A stretch of 51,443 nt of DNA from Nostoc parmelioides FACHB-3921 (GCF_014696625.1 NZ_JACJQL010000044.1:1-51443), one strand, 5' to 3'; counted from the first letter of the stretch, positions 25,136-35,029 are shown. Made by a program: numbers and translations. Notes: generated from the letters alone by a model not told the origin.

Positions 25136-26038
25136 CTAACTTTTGGCAAAACGTCGGACAGCAAATAAGCTACCCATTAATCCTACTGTTGCACCAAAGC
25201 TTAACAAAATTAAAGGTAGTAGCAAAACCTGTGTGGCAGTGAGTTGTAAACCATTGCTAATAAATTGAATAAATTCTGGTTGATTGGTGAGTAACTTCCC
25301 GGTAAACTGTTGCATTACGGATATAAAACTCCAAGCGATCGCACCACCAAATAAACCAAAAGCTATCCCCTGCAATATAAACGGTAGATAAATCCAGGCA
25401 GAAGTTGCTCCCACTAACTGCATAATTTCAATTTCCCGCCGACGTGCCATCACAATTAGACGAATAGTTGTTGTAGTCACAGCGATCGCTGTTAAAGTCA
25501 AGATAGCTGTGATTGTCAACGTCAGCCAATTTAGTCCTCGATGCAACTGGGCGATACGTTTAACTGCTTCATCGACATACTGAACCGTATCCACTCCCTG
25601 TAACTTAGCCAATTGAGTTGCTAAAATCGGCACGGACTGAGAGTTACGTGCTTTGACCTTAATCTCATCTACTAGAGGATTTTCCCCTAGCTGTTGTGTT
25701 GCACCTTCAATATCAGCAATTCCCAGTTCTTTAACTAATTTAGTCCAGGCCTGCTCTTTAGTAATGATTTTCATCTCTACCACATCCGGCATTTGGATCA
25801 CAAACGGCTCAATAGTTTGTGCTGACACACCAGAATCAAGATAAACAGATACTTCTAATTGGCTACCAAACTGATTGAGGAGTTTTTCTACTTGCCAAGA
25901 AGTTTGCAAACTCAAACCAAATAGAAATAGTAACACCGTCACCGTACTAACAGCAGCCCAATTCATCCAACCACCGCGCAGTAAACCCAAAAAGGTTTCC
26001 TTCAGTAGATAGTCAAGTTTCGTGAGAAATTTAAACAC
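25136..26038 (-). CDS. ftsX: Cell-division permease-like protein FtsX
   Basis: FtsX works with the ATPase FtsE to activate septal peptidoglycan hydrolases. The 300-residue protein has an N-terminal helix (about 24-45), an extracytoplasmic domain (about 46-165) with the family motifs VSVYLDSGVSAQTIE and NPLVDEIKVK, then three helices. RRREIEIMQLVGATSAWIYLPFILQG is the conserved cytoplasmic loop. The start is a GTG at 26038 preceded by AGGGTGAG; there is no ATG before residue 24. ftsE is not adjacent. The next gene upstream is a PP2C phosphatase. Confidence 0.93.
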   Translation of the reverse strand: MFKFLTKLDYLLKETFLGLLRGGWMNWAAVSTVTVLLFLFGLSLQTSWQVEKLLNQFGSQLEVSVYLDSGVSAQTIEPFVIQMPDVVEMKIITKEQAWTKLVKELGIADIEGATQQLGENPLVDEIKVKARNSQSVPILATQLAKLQGVDTVQYVDEAVKRIAQLHRGLNWLTLTITAILTLTAIAVTTTTIRLIVMARRREIEIMQLVGATSAWIYLPFILQGIAFGLFGGAIAWSFISVMQQFTGKLLTNQPEFIQFISNGLQLTATQVLLLPLILLSFGATVGLMGSLFAVRRFAKS

Positions 26039-26135
26039 AACTCACCCTAATAGAAGGAAAAGGGGGAGAGAGCAGGGGGCAGAACTTACTCCAAGATTTT
26101 CGCCCAGTCCCCAATCCAAGGCAAAAGAAAAAATC

Positions 26136-26172
26136 TTTTACCTTTTTACTTTTTACTTTTTACTTTTTTGTC
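26136..26172. repeat. Short TTTTTAC heptamer repeat
   Basis: Three to four tandem TTTTTAC units lie in the spacer between the phosphatase stop and the ftsX start, another STRR-type array. Confidence 0.6.
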
Positions 26173-26197
26173 CCCAGTCCCTTTTATACTCGATCAA

Positions 26198-27589
26198 TTA
26201 TTCAATTTGTAAGACAACTAAAGTCATATCATCATTATTTTGTCTGTCAGCACCGATAAATTGCTGAACTCGGTCGAATAGATAATCGACAATTTCCTCT
26301 GGGCCGTTACAGTACCGACAAGCCGTACTGAAGGCAGTAACAAAGTTTTCTTCATCGAAGCGATCGCCACTGGCAGCAGCAGCATCAGTCAAACCATCTG
26401 TATAATAAATAACTGTATCGCCCGGTTCTAACTGTGCCTGACCGTCTTCGTATTGGCTATTAGCATCCAGCCCAATTAACATCCCCAGAGTATCTAGGCG
26501 AGTGACGCTTTTTGTCGCTGCGTGCCACCACAAAGGGGGATTGTGTGCCGCATTACTATAGGACAAAATTCGTTTATGCGGATTATACTCAGAGTAAAAT
26601 AGTGTAATGAAGCGGTGGGAATTTTCTAAATCCGCATACATAACTCGGTTTAGATTCTGTAAAATCCCCGCCGGAGAGTTACCGTGTAACACTTCTCCCC
26701 GTAGCATTCCTCGCATCATGGTCATAATTAACCCCGCAGGAACGCCTTTACCCATGACATCACCAATCACCAAACCCCAACGACCCGAATCTTGACCAAG
26801 TTTGGTGTATTGGTGAATTTGGCTTTGATTCGTGGGAATAAAATCATAATAATCTCCGCCAACACGATTGGCTGGTCTACAGCGTGCTGCAAGACTAACA
26901 CCAGGAATGTGAGGACACTGACGCGGCAGTAGTCGTCTTTGAATCTCTGCACCAATTTCTAGTTCTTGGTCTAGACGTTCTTTTTTCCTCAGTTCTACTG
27001 CCAGTTCGTCGTTTTCAATTGCCACTGCGGTTTGGTCTGCAACTAACCGCACTAACTTTTGTCTAGTTTCTGTCCAACTATACTCAGGATCGCGGCTTAA
27101 TACGTACAACCATCCCCGTTCTGTATGCTTGACTAAAATTGCCGTGCCGAAGATTTGCACATCTGGCCCCAGGTAGCGGTGCATCTGATCATCTAGCATT
27201 CCTGTGGCGTTAGCTAGAGGTGCAGCGTTAGGCAAAAGTGTGATTTGGCTACTAGCTGTTTCTAGGGCTTTGCGGATGTTCTTACGTTGGCGGCTGTCTT
27301 GCCAGTGTAATTGTTCTAATCTAACTTGGCCATTAGGTTTGTAGAGAAACAACGCGCTACCATCAGCATCTGTCACTCTTGTTGCCATCAGAGGAATAAG
27401 TTCCAAAAACTGGTTCAGATTATTGAAGCTTCTCAGGGCAAATCCTAAAGAACTCAGCAAATCTTGGATTTTGTTCTGTTCCCGGTGCAATCGTGACACA
27501 AGTTCTTTGAGTGCCACGACTGGTGTGACATCTGTCGTAGCACTATTATTGTTGTCCGTGGGTTGAGAGGAAAATGGAGGCACAGGCAC
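26198..27589 (-). CDS. GAF-domain PP2C-type (RsbU/SpoIIE) serine phosphatase
   Basis: Residues about 30-195 form a GAF-like sensor domain (VTDADGSALFLYKPNGQ, WLYVLSRDPEYSWTETRQKLVRLVADQTAVAIEN). A short coiled linker (ELRKKERLDQELEIGAEIQRRLLP) leads to a SpoIIE/RsbU PP2C domain at about 225-463. The metal-binding motifs are GDYYDF, GDVMGKGVPAGL, YTDGLTDA and NNDDMTLVVL. Such phosphatases dephosphorylate anti-sigma-factor antagonists in partner-switching circuits. No anti-sigma or antagonist gene is adjacent. The likely start is a GTG at 27589, since no ATG lies near; the exact start is uncertain. The position after ftsY/nusB resembles the conserved cyanobacterial order. Confidence 0.92.
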   Translation of the reverse strand: MPVPPFSSQPTDNNNSATTDVTPVVALKELVSRLHREQNKIQDLLSSLGFALRSFNNLNQFLELIPLMATRVTDADGSALFLYKPNGQVRLEQLHWQDSRQRKNIRKALETASSQITLLPNAAPLANATGMLDDQMHRYLGPDVQIFGTAILVKHTERGWLYVLSRDPEYSWTETRQKLVRLVADQTAVAIENDELAVELRKKERLDQELEIGAEIQRRLLPRQCPHIPGVSLAARCRPANRVGGDYYDFIPTNQSQIHQYTKLGQDSGRWGLVIGDVMGKGVPAGLIMTMMRGMLRGEVLHGNSPAGILQNLNRVMYADLENSHRFITLFYSEYNPHKRILSYSNAAHNPPLWWHAATKSVTRLDTLGMLIGLDANSQYEDGQAQLEPGDTVIYYTDGLTDAAAASGDRFDEENFVTAFSTACRYCNGPEEIVDYLFDRVQQFIGADRQNNDDMTLVVLQIE

Positions 27590-27901
27590 AGGTTATTGCA
27601 CTGGAAAGGGGTAAATTTTAGATTGACAATTAATAGATTTTCTATTTGGCGATCGCTAAACCATATTGGGTTAAAGTTTAGCGCTTTTGCAAGAGTATAA
27701 AGACGTAAGACTTAAATAGACATAAGTATTACATTTGCTGAGAAAATTTCTATCTTCGGGGAGGAATTTCCATTAATGTACTTCAATTTACTGATAATAC
27801 ATGAAGTTTTCTTAAAGGTTGCTGACAAATCTCAGGTGACCATAAGTTTAAGAAAGCTGTTGAAGTAGAACAGGGTAAATAATTAAATGTTTGTAGTGTG
27901 C

Positions 27902-27940
27902 CTCTGCGGGGAAGCAAGCTACGCGCAGCGTCTCGCAGAG
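27902..27940. repeat. Dispersed hairpin element
   Basis: CTCTGCG and CGCAGAG arms enclose GGGAAGCAAGCTACGCGCAG, a composition recurrent in Nostoc intergenic DNA. The flanking sequence also carries short inverted copies of ACTTTAGT/ACTAAAG. Confidence 0.45.
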
Positions 27941-28180
27941 AGAACTTTAGTCCTCAAACAAGTACTAAAGCCCTTACTACGAAATAAAGCCTAGTATTTT
28001 TACATCACTTAACATAGGTTGGTTTTTTCAAGTCGTTCTACTTACTTGCTATCCAAAATCGCCAACGCTGCATCTAATAACTTCCTTTGGTCGCTATAAA
28101 GACGGCATTAGATTGAAATTCTAGCAAATAACAACCGTAATGTTATCGAAAATTAACTAGATTAGCAAAAAGAAATCATA

Positions 28181-28270
28181 GGGATTGGGTACTGGGTACT
28201 GGGTACTGGGGATTGGGTATTTCTCCCCCTGCCTCCCCTGCCTCCCCTGCCCCCTGCCCCCTGCCTCTTC
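28181..28270. repeat. Tandem GGGTACT / CCCCTGCCT low-complexity repeat
   Basis: Heptamers of GGGTACT/GGGATT type are followed by repeated CCCCTGCC units directly after the ftsY stop. This G-rich/C-rich pair is typical of Nostoc STRR-like spacers. Confidence 0.8.
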
Positions 28271-28273
28271 CTC

Positions 28274-29914
28274 TTAGCCACTCAAGAGAGCTTCTACAAA
28301 CTCGTAGCTGGAAAAGGGGCGTAGGTCTTCAATGCCTTCCCCGGCACCAATAAAGCGGATGGGTAGGCCTAGCTGCTGCACTACCGCAAGAGCAACACCG
28401 CCTTTGGCTGTACCATCTAATTTTGTTAATACTACGCCACTGAGTTGGGCTGCTTGTGAGAAGACTTCAGCTTGTCGCAGTCCGTTTTGGCCTAAAGTGG
28501 AATCTAGCACCAACAGCGATTCGATTTTGGCATCTGGGGCTTTTTTGTCAATAATTCTGCGGATTTTACTGAGTTCATCCATTAAGTTTTTCTTGTTTTG
28601 CAGTCGCCCGGCTGTATCTACTAATAGTAATTCTGTATTTCGTGCTTGGGCTGCGGCGATCGCATCAAATACCACGGCGGCTGGGTCTGTATTTTTACCA
28701 GGGTTAGAGATTACTTCTACACCGCTTCTTTTACCCCAAACTTTTACTTGTTCAACTGCTGCTGCACGGAATGTATCGGCTGCACCAATCAAGCATCGAT
28801 AACCTGATTGTTGTGCGAGGTGTGATATTTTACCGATGGTAGTAGTTTTCCCCGCACCATTGACTCCTGTAATTAACCAAATATTTAAGCTATCTTTCTC
28901 TGGAGCAAAACTGGCTTTGTGGGATGTTTTGAGGGGTGCATCTAGCATATCCCGCAGGATTTGTTTTAAGTAAGCGATCGCTTCTTCTGGTGGAGTAACT
29001 TCTTCCCGCAGTTTTTTCTGGAGCGAACTAATAATATAGTCGGTTGCTTCTACACCCACATCAGCTTGCAAAAGTAAAGCCTCGATTTCCCCTACAGCCG
29101 CTTGATTGAGAGGCCCTTGCCCAACAATTGCCTTTAGTTGGTTAAGAATACTTCGACGGGTTTTGTCTAATCCTTGGCGTAGCTTTTTCAGCCAAGTAAT
29201 TTCTTCAATTGATATATCTTCTGGTCGTCTTCCTTGGGCTGCCAATACCTCTGCTGACCAAACAAAGCCTTCATCAAATGATAGTCCAGCAATTTCTGGA
29301 ACTGTTTCTGATGTGGCATTAGCTGCTATTGGCTTGACTACTTCTGGTTCCGGTACTTCAATAGCATTAGCGATTAATCGTTCTTGCCTAGCTTCCCGTT
29401 CTGCGGCTGCCCGTTCTAAAAACGATAACGTAGGCGCTGGTGTTGGTTCCGATGCTGCTACTGGTTCTATTGGTTCTAAGTCGATTTCTACATCTTTTTG
29501 TGTAGCCGAAGTTACCTCCTGCTCCTCTAGATTAGATACTTCCGCTTCCATCACAGCAGTTGGGATATTTTCTCCCACCTCAACTAAGGCAGTATCCACT
29601 ACTGGTAATTCTAGATTTTCTGTCTCAGCAGTTGCCTCATCTTCCACGCCAGTTGTTTGTACAGGCGCTTCGGCATCCACTGATTCTGGTGTCGCTTCTA
29701 CTTCCTGGGATTTTTGTTTCTCTTGAATGTTTTTGTAAGCAGCCTTTGCAAACGCCAATAAATCTGCTGTCGAGTCTGGGACAGTCGCAGCAGGCGTTGA
29801 CGTTGCTTCTGTTTCTACCTGAGATTCTGTGACTGGAGATGTTTCTGGTTGTTGTTTTTCCGAGGGGCTATCCGAGGAATCGTCAGTTTGACGACGGAAC
29901 CAATTAAAAACCAT
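28274..29914 (-). CDS. ftsY: Signal recognition particle receptor FtsY
   Basis: FtsY docks SRP-ribosome complexes at the membrane. The 546-residue protein has a long acidic N-terminal A domain (about 1-220, rich in Glu/Ala/Val/Pro), which contacts membrane and translocon. The N domain (KLRQGLDKTRRSILNQL onward) and G domain follow, with GVNGAGKTTTIGK (G1), DTFRAAAVEQ, DTAGR (G3), TKLDGTAKGG (G4 and insertion) and a closing GAGEGIEDLRPF. Nothing is missing. It is transcribed with or after nusB, with an STRR-containing spacer between them. Confidence 0.97.
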   Translation of the reverse strand: MVFNWFRRQTDDSSDSPSEKQQPETSPVTESQVETEATSTPAATVPDSTADLLAFAKAAYKNIQEKQKSQEVEATPESVDAEAPVQTTGVEDEATAETENLELPVVDTALVEVGENIPTAVMEAEVSNLEEQEVTSATQKDVEIDLEPIEPVAASEPTPAPTLSFLERAAAEREARQERLIANAIEVPEPEVVKPIAANATSETVPEIAGLSFDEGFVWSAEVLAAQGRRPEDISIEEITWLKKLRQGLDKTRRSILNQLKAIVGQGPLNQAAVGEIEALLLQADVGVEATDYIISSLQKKLREEVTPPEEAIAYLKQILRDMLDAPLKTSHKASFAPEKDSLNIWLITGVNGAGKTTTIGKISHLAQQSGYRCLIGAADTFRAAAVEQVKVWGKRSGVEVISNPGKNTDPAAVVFDAIAAAQARNTELLLVDTAGRLQNKKNLMDELSKIRRIIDKKAPDAKIESLLVLDSTLGQNGLRQAEVFSQAAQLSGVVLTKLDGTAKGGVALAVVQQLGLPIRFIGAGEGIEDLRPFSSYEFVEALLSG

Positions 29915-30070
29915 TGCAGCTAGCGGTGATAGTTGTTACGAGTTATGAGTTATAAGTTTAATTTAACTGTGGACTCCTAACTAGTGGTAAACCTCCTGGT
30001 TATCCTCACCTCTAAAAGTCGGATTTTTCGCTCAGGGATCAGTGACTGGGTAGCAGAGGGGATGAATCAA

Positions 30071-30112
30071 TTCAAAATTCAAAATTCAAAATTCAAAATT
30101 CAAAATTCAAAA
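30071..30112. repeat. STRR: six TTCAAAA units
   Basis: Six consecutive exact heptamers lie in the 278-bp spacer between nusB and ftsY. Nothing else recognisable lies in that spacer. Confidence 0.9.
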
Positions 30113-30192
30113 TAAATTCAATCTGACTCAACACCCTGCTTAACACCGGACTACTGTTCTCCGCACAGCTATAGCCACAGGGCTTGACAGCA

Positions 30193-30828
30193 CTAAACAC
30201 TCAGTGCCTTTTTTTGGTCTGAAACTCGCCGTAGTACACCGTTAATAAAACGATGACCTTCATCGCCACTGTAACGTTTAGCTAACTCTACAGCTTCGTT
30301 GATGGCGACGCTGTTGGGCAGATTCAAGAACATCATTTCTGCTACGGCAATGCGAAGAATATCACGGTCAATTTGCGCTAGGCGTGTAACTTGCCAATCA
30401 ACTAGGGCTGAGGTAATTTGTTCATCAATCATGCCGCGTTCTTCATTGATGATTTTGACAAGTTTGATGGCATATCTACCTACTTCCTTGTCTTGATTTG
30501 CTAGCTGAATTAATTCAGGAAACTCAACAGATGTGCCTAGCTGATTGATGGCTGTTTGTGTATGGGAAATTGCTTCTTGTAGCATATTACGGGCAGTATT
30601 TAAGTCTGAAGCCCGTGTTTGACTCGTTAGCAGGCGATCGTTACTACGTTGCAATTCAGCAGCCGCATTATCCAAGGTATCTTGTACTTCTGCTCTCAAG
30701 GTACGTACTGTAGCCAATACTAACTTGGGCAGGTGTTCTTCGGTTAATTTTTTGGGGTTTAGTGGTAACTGACTCAGGCTTAAAAGTGCCAGTTCACGAG
30801 CGATTTGCTGGGGTTTACGGTCTTGCAT
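30193..30828 (-). CDS. nusB: Transcription antitermination factor NusB
   Basis: NusB binds boxA RNA with NusE/S10 to support rRNA antitermination. The 211-residue protein begins with the family motif RKPQQIARELALLSLSQL. It has the all-helical NusB core at about 60-205, ending DIL(R)IAVAEMMFL-NLPNSVAINEAVELAKRYSGDEGHRFINGVL, the typical C-terminal signature. It is longer than the E. coli protein (about 140 aa) because of an extra helical insertion, as usual in cyanobacteria. It lies between the DUF502 gene and ftsY on the same strand. Confidence 0.96.
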   Translation of the reverse strand: MQDRKPQQIARELALLSLSQLPLNPKKLTEEHLPKLVLATVRTLRAEVQDTLDNAAAELQRSNDRLLTSQTRASDLNTARNMLQEAISHTQTAINQLGTSVEFPELIQLANQDKEVGRYAIKLVKIINEERGMIDEQITSALVDWQVTRLAQIDRDILRIAVAEMMFLNLPNSVAINEAVELAKRYSGDEGHRFINGVLRRVSDQKKALSV

Positions 30829-31010
30829 AATAGTTAAATATTTCAGTAGTAATTTAATTGCTGGGTGACAAATTATTCAATTTTGACAAAGCCAGACAAC
30901 CATCTTATCTGTATTAGGTACGAAGTTACCGGATTTTTTTAGATTTATTTGGCGGTAAGTGCTGAGTAGCGAGTAATAGAGTCAGAATTTCCTCTCCTAC
31001 CCTTTTAGTT

Positions 31011-31763
31011 CTATATCTGCTTCATTTCTTGCAGAGATTTTTCTATTTTATGATCTTGGATTAAATCTAGGTTGGTTAGACAGGGATTCGGCGCGACAAT
31101 GCCCCCAGAGACCACCACTTTGAAAGCATCTTCTACGGACATGGAGAGGTTAACTACTTCGTCTTCTGGGACTACGGCGTACCAGCCTGTAGTCGGGTTT
31201 GGAGTGGTGGGAATAAACACACTCAACATTGGACGAGGCATTTGAGATTGAATTTCACTACTAATCACACCTGTAACAAAGGCGATCGCCCATATCCCCC
31301 GACGGGGATATTCTATTAAAATGACTCTCCGAAATTTCCCATTGGAGTCTTTTAGTAGTGTTTCCAAAAGCTGCTTGAGGGTTTTATACACCTGTCCAGC
31401 TAAAGGAATTGCCTGTAATAATCGTTCACCAAAATCCAACAACCATCTTCCTGCAATATTCCTAGCCATTAACCCAATGATCAATATACTTAGTAGAGGT
31501 ACAGCTAGCCCTACTGCAAAATTAAGTATATTTACTACTATGGGATGTAGTCCATCAAAAGGGTTAAGTTGTTTAGGCACTTGAGTAAGAAAGTCAATTA
31601 CCCAATTAGCAATGGTAATTGTTAACCAGATAGTGGTTGCCAGGGGAATTACTACTAACAAGCCAGCAATTAGGTCATTTTTCAAGTCCTGCTTTAGGCG
31701 GTCAATTCCCAAGCCCTTATGCTCTTTTTTTAGGATAGTGGAACTTTCATTATTGGTACTCAT
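31011..31763 (-). CDS. DUF502 family membrane protein
   Basis: The 250-residue protein has two hydrophobic segments (about 33-60 and 75-102) and the conserved stretches LLVVIPLATTIWL, IPLAGQVYKTLKQ, PRRGIWAIAFVTG and VFIPTTPNPTTGWYAVVPEDEV. These define the DUF502 family of bacterial and plant membrane proteins, of unknown biochemical role. The position directly upstream of nusB-ftsY matches the order common in cyanobacteria. Confidence 0.9.
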   Translation of the reverse strand: MSTNNESSTILKKEHKGLGIDRLKQDLKNDLIAGLLVVIPLATTIWLTITIANWVIDFLTQVPKQLNPFDGLHPIVVNILNFAVGLAVPLLSILIIGLMARNIAGRWLLDFGERLLQAIPLAGQVYKTLKQLLETLLKDSNGKFRRVILIEYPRRGIWAIAFVTGVISSEIQSQMPRPMLSVFIPTTPNPTTGWYAVVPEDEVVNLSMSVEDAFKVVVSGGIVAPNPCLTNLDLIQDHKIEKSLQEMKQI

Positions 31764-32204
31764 TCCAGTAAATTTGTCTAATTAATCAGATATAGTGTGT
31801 AGCTTTTGTACTGCAACCCTTAGTCTGCAAGACAAGTATTGGAACTGTAGCCAATGTGTTCCCAAGCATTTACTCGGAAATAGGTTTTTTCGATACTTGT
31901 CTATATAAACACATTCCAAGTAGCACAAAAACTAGTTTGTCTGTGAGGACTTTACTTTTCTTTGTACAACTTGTAAATGATTGTTGCTAATTTCTTAGTT
32001 ATTACAATCCTACCGCGATATGTTGAAAGCTGCTATGACTGTAAAAACAAGTCCAGTAAATTGATGAGAACGATATGCTTTCAATTTACAACAACTAAAC
32101 ACGAAGTATGTTTATGAAAATATGTTTTTATAAATTTTAACCTATTATTTGTGAGCTTAAGAATTATGTCAGTTTAGAGCTAGATGAAATTATGACTCTA
32201 GTTT
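31764..32204. other. Intergenic region upstream of DUF502
   Basis: AT-rich and without a coding frame. It probably holds the promoter for the DUF502-nusB-ftsY genes. An imperfect repeated motif (GACAAGTATTGGAAC and GATACTTGTC) near 31830-31900 could form a long-range hairpin; nothing else is recognised. Confidence 0.45.
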
Positions 32205-33101
32205 TTAATCCCTCGACCCTAGTTCCTCTTTTGCAACTTCCTGTTTGCTGTCACTGCTAGGAACTATCTCTGGTTCTAAACTAGGGATTGGTAGATATTT
32301 CATTTCCCAGGCTTTCAACAAAATTAGGTATTCATAAAAAGCTTGTAATGTACACCAAGCCATTCCTGCACGTCCATCTAGACAACCGCCTAAGAGAAAG
32401 TACATATATAGAAAACGTAACAAAGGTCTGGCTGGTAGTCGTAGAGACAAGTCTTTTAACGCACGTCGTCGAGCCACTTCCGATTTACCAAACAATAAAT
32501 CTCGCCAGTCAACCTTGCCATTTTCTAATTGATATAAAGTCTCTTTCGCTTCATCCGTAGAATAACGGTTATGTTTTTCAATCCAACGGCTCAAACCCTT
32601 ACTACAAGTGTAGTGAGGATAGGTTTCTTTGAGAAAGCTGGTAGCACCTTCACAAACTTCTCGTTCTGTATGTCCGTAGTCGGTAAACCAAACTTTGCCA
32701 TGCTGGAACAGACGCATCTGATAACGGGGATATTGAGTACTATGGCGAATCCATTGGTTCATGAACATCACCCGTTCAGCAACGTAGTAGCCAATGTATT
32801 CGGACGTTGTAATTACTTGTTCACACTCGGCAAACAACTCTGGTGTCATCCTCTCATCGGCTTCGAGAATATATACCCATTTGTGTTTCGGTGGGAGAGA
32901 CTCTAGCATCCATGTACGTTGGCGACCGTGGCTTTCAAAGGCGTGCTGCACAACACGAATGGGATAACGATTGGCGATTTCTACAGTGCGATCGCTACTA
33001 CAAGAGTCTACAACGATGATGTCATCTGATAACATCGCTGATTCTATACAACCTGCAATATCTAGTTCTTCGTTATAAGTCAGTATGTAAATAGAAAACA
33101 T
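32205..33101 (-). CDS. Family 2 glycosyltransferase, WaaE/KdtX type
   Basis: The 298-residue protein opens FSIYILTYNEELDIAGCIES and has the GT2 nucleotide-binding segment DDIIVVDSCSSDRTVEIA. The metal motif region is ILEADER (about 80-86; usually D-A-D-E-R). RWIEKHNRYSTDEA and a C-terminal amphipathic/hydrophobic segment (PLLRFLYMYFLLGG) follow, as in WaaE-like LPS-core and exopolysaccharide transferases. It probably adds a sugar to a lipid-linked or surface glycan at the cytoplasmic face. It follows the HpsJ-like gene and hps cluster on the same strand, so a role in the same polysaccharide is plausible. Confidence 0.88.
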   Translation of the reverse strand: MFSIYILTYNEELDIAGCIESAMLSDDIIVVDSCSSDRTVEIANRYPIRVVQHAFESHGRQRTWMLESLPPKHKWVYILEADERMTPELFAECEQVITTSEYIGYYVAERVMFMNQWIRHSTQYPRYQMRLFQHGKVWFTDYGHTEREVCEGATSFLKETYPHYTCSKGLSRWIEKHNRYSTDEAKETLYQLENGKVDWRDLLFGKSEVARRRALKDLSLRLPARPLLRFLYMYFLLGGCLDGRAGMAWCTLQAFYEYLILLKAWEMKYLPIPSLEPEIVPSSDSKQEVAKEELGSRD

Positions 33102-33254
33102 TGCCCAGTCTGACAGTAATTTTGCTAAATGCTAAGTATCTTTAAGTATTGCTAAAGATTCATTGTTAGTCATTACTCAACAGTCTATGTACTCTATGGC
33201 TAACTGAGGGCTAAGAGTGTTGATTAACAAACACGCCCTAGCCCCTAGCTTAAA

Positions 33255-34097
33255 TTAGCGTGCAGGTACTTTGCCTTTACGTCCACCACCTTGAAAAGCA
33301 CCGCTAGCTCTGAGTCCCGACCAGCCGATAATGATGTAGCCAATAGACAAGATCAAACTGCTGATACCAATTCGCAGTCCAGATTTCCACGCATTGTCTC
33401 TAGCTTGCTTCGCAGCATCTTCTTTTCGCTGACGAATTTGGTTCAATCTTTGATTAGCCAGTCCTTGAGGATCTGTTTGCTGGGCAATAAACTGATCCAA
33501 TTCTTGAGGATTGGCTTTAAATTTTCTGAGTAATTCTTTCTGCGCTGCTGGAAGTTGGGAATTATTTAACGCTTGTTGATATTTTTGATCGTCTCGCAGC
33601 AGTTCAGTGAATTGAGCTTTAGCCTGGGTACGTAATTGCTCTAGTTGAGCCTTTCCTTGCTCGGTGTTTGCTTGGGCTTGAAACTGAGCTAACTGATTTT
33701 TGAGTTGGTTTTCTGCCTGGTCTGCCTCTTGATTAATTTGGTTGACTGTTTGTACGCTGGCTTGTCTCACATTATTGAGATGTAAGGGAAAAATCAGCAG
33801 GAACATTAAGCCCAAAAGGCTGGATAGTATTAAAACGGGAAATCTTAAATCAAATCCTGTCGAGCCGCCATCACTAGCACCGTCCATCCAATAGCCAGTG
33901 AACAATGCTCCCAAGCCAACCAAAGGGACAATGCCCCGGTCAACTAACGCTGTTGCTAGGTTAATCTGCCATAACCTGTCTGTGGGTTGGAATGGTAATA
34001 ACAGAATCAGAAAATCCAGCAAAAACGAGACAATTAAGACTATCCCCACAATTTTGAGGATAAGGGAGGCATTTACAGCAGCAAAGCGGTTAACCAT
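33255..34097 (-). CDS. HpsJ-like membrane protein
   Basis: The 280-residue protein has hydrophobic segments at about 12-36, 50-70 and 88-105. A Gln/Ala-rich coiled coil of about 120 residues (roughly 110-235) follows, with a last membrane helix near 243-265. The opening helix, the loop PFQPTDRLWQINLATALVDRG and the coiled coil resemble the HpsJ family of hormogonium polysaccharide proteins. The location next to an hps locus supports this, but I am not certain of the family. The coiled coil probably projects from the membrane. The last residues are basic (GGGRKGKVPAR). Confidence 0.68.
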   Translation of the reverse strand: MVNRFAAVNASLILKIVGIVLIVSFLLDFLILLLPFQPTDRLWQINLATALVDRGIVPLVGLGALFTGYWMDGASDGGSTGFDLRFPVLILSSLLGLMFLLIFPLHLNNVRQASVQTVNQINQEADQAENQLKNQLAQFQAQANTEQGKAQLEQLRTQAKAQFTELLRDDQKYQQALNNSQLPAAQKELLRKFKANPQELDQFIAQQTDPQGLANQRLNQIRQRKEDAAKQARDNAWKSGLRIGISSLILSIGYIIIGWSGLRASGAFQGGGRKGKVPAR

Positions 34098-34346
34098 AGT
34101 TTTTCAAATTGGTATGTACTGAGTTTAGATTGAGTGATTGTCCTCTTTAAAGTTACTTGAATATCGCTCCCGTAACCTTGCTTTTTATATGAATCTACCC
34201 ATATATATGAAATAAAACGCAATGCCACCATGTTACAAAATTTTTACCCCTGGGTTGGAAACTGCACTACATTGGCATCGGTTTTCTAGAGCGTGATGAA
34301 GATGATTAGGTATTATATAATACAATGACAAATGAGATAAATTGAC

Positions 34347-34997
34347 CTACCTAATCTTAACTTCTGTTTCCCTAATTCGTTGCCAAATGTGTAAATCATC
34401 TGGTCTATCAACGTCAGCCAACGGTGGTAAGTAATGATATGAGAGGTTAAGTTTATGAGCAATATCCACAGTTTGCTGTAATACTTGCGAAGTCCCCCAG
34501 TCGATATTGGCAAATAATTCAGGGATGAAGCGGCGTAAAGCAATTAAGTAGTAACCACCATCAATGGCTGGGCCAAGCACTAAGTCAACTGTATAAATTT
34601 GTTCAAAAGCTTGAGCAAGAATCTGAGAATTTAATCCAGGACAGTCGGTACCGATAATTACAACGTACTTTGCTTGACCTTGAAAGGAATCATACAGCGA
34701 TCGCGCCATCCGTGAACCCAAATCTCCATCACCTTGAGCATGGTAAACCAAGTCAGCGCCAAGCCAATCTTGCATAAGTTGCCAGCCACCCCCTGCAAAC
34801 CGCATTTCTAAAGATACGTTAATTAACTTTTGTAGTTCCTGAACCTGAAATAAGGTATGTTCAGTCATTTGCCGTTGCAGGTTGGCAGCACCAATACTAC
34901 CCAAAGCAGGTATCAATCTGGTTTTTGTTTTCCCCGGTTCTGGATAGCGCGTAAAAATAATTAAGTGCTGTTGTAAAGTTTCTAATGATTTCAGCAC
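34347..34997 (-). CDS. TIGR04282-family (DUF2064) glycosyltransferase
   Basis: The 216-residue protein carries LIIFTRYPEPGKTKTRLIPALG near the N-terminus, a nucleotidyl/sugar-nucleotide binding loop. GDGDLGSRM, IGTDCPGL and GPAIDGGYYLIAL follow, the signature of the single-domain GT-A family named for arsenosugar biosynthesis. In cyanobacteria these genes often sit with surface glycan genes. The start is a GTG at 34997, 32 bp after the stop of the small pseudopilin gene, so it is probably the tail of the hps transcript. The substrate is unknown. Confidence 0.85.
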   Translation of the reverse strand: MLKSLETLQQHLIIFTRYPEPGKTKTRLIPALGSIGAANLQRQMTEHTLFQVQELQKLINVSLEMRFAGGGWQLMQDWLGADLVYHAQGDGDLGSRMARSLYDSFQGQAKYVVIIGTDCPGLNSQILAQAFEQIYTVDLVLGPAIDGGYYLIALRRFIPELFANIDWGTSQVLQQTVDIAHKLNLSYHYLPPLADVDRPDDLHIWQRIRETEVKIR

Positions 34998-35029
34998 ACA
35001 ATACCTTGTTTAAACTAACTAAAAATATC

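Larger units (their letters stand above)
27590..28273. other. Intergenic region with dispersed repeats
   Basis: No gene is seen. It contains a hairpin element at 27902-27940 and a tandem low-complexity tract at 28181-28270, and should carry the promoter of the minus-strand phosphatase gene. Confidence 0.6.
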
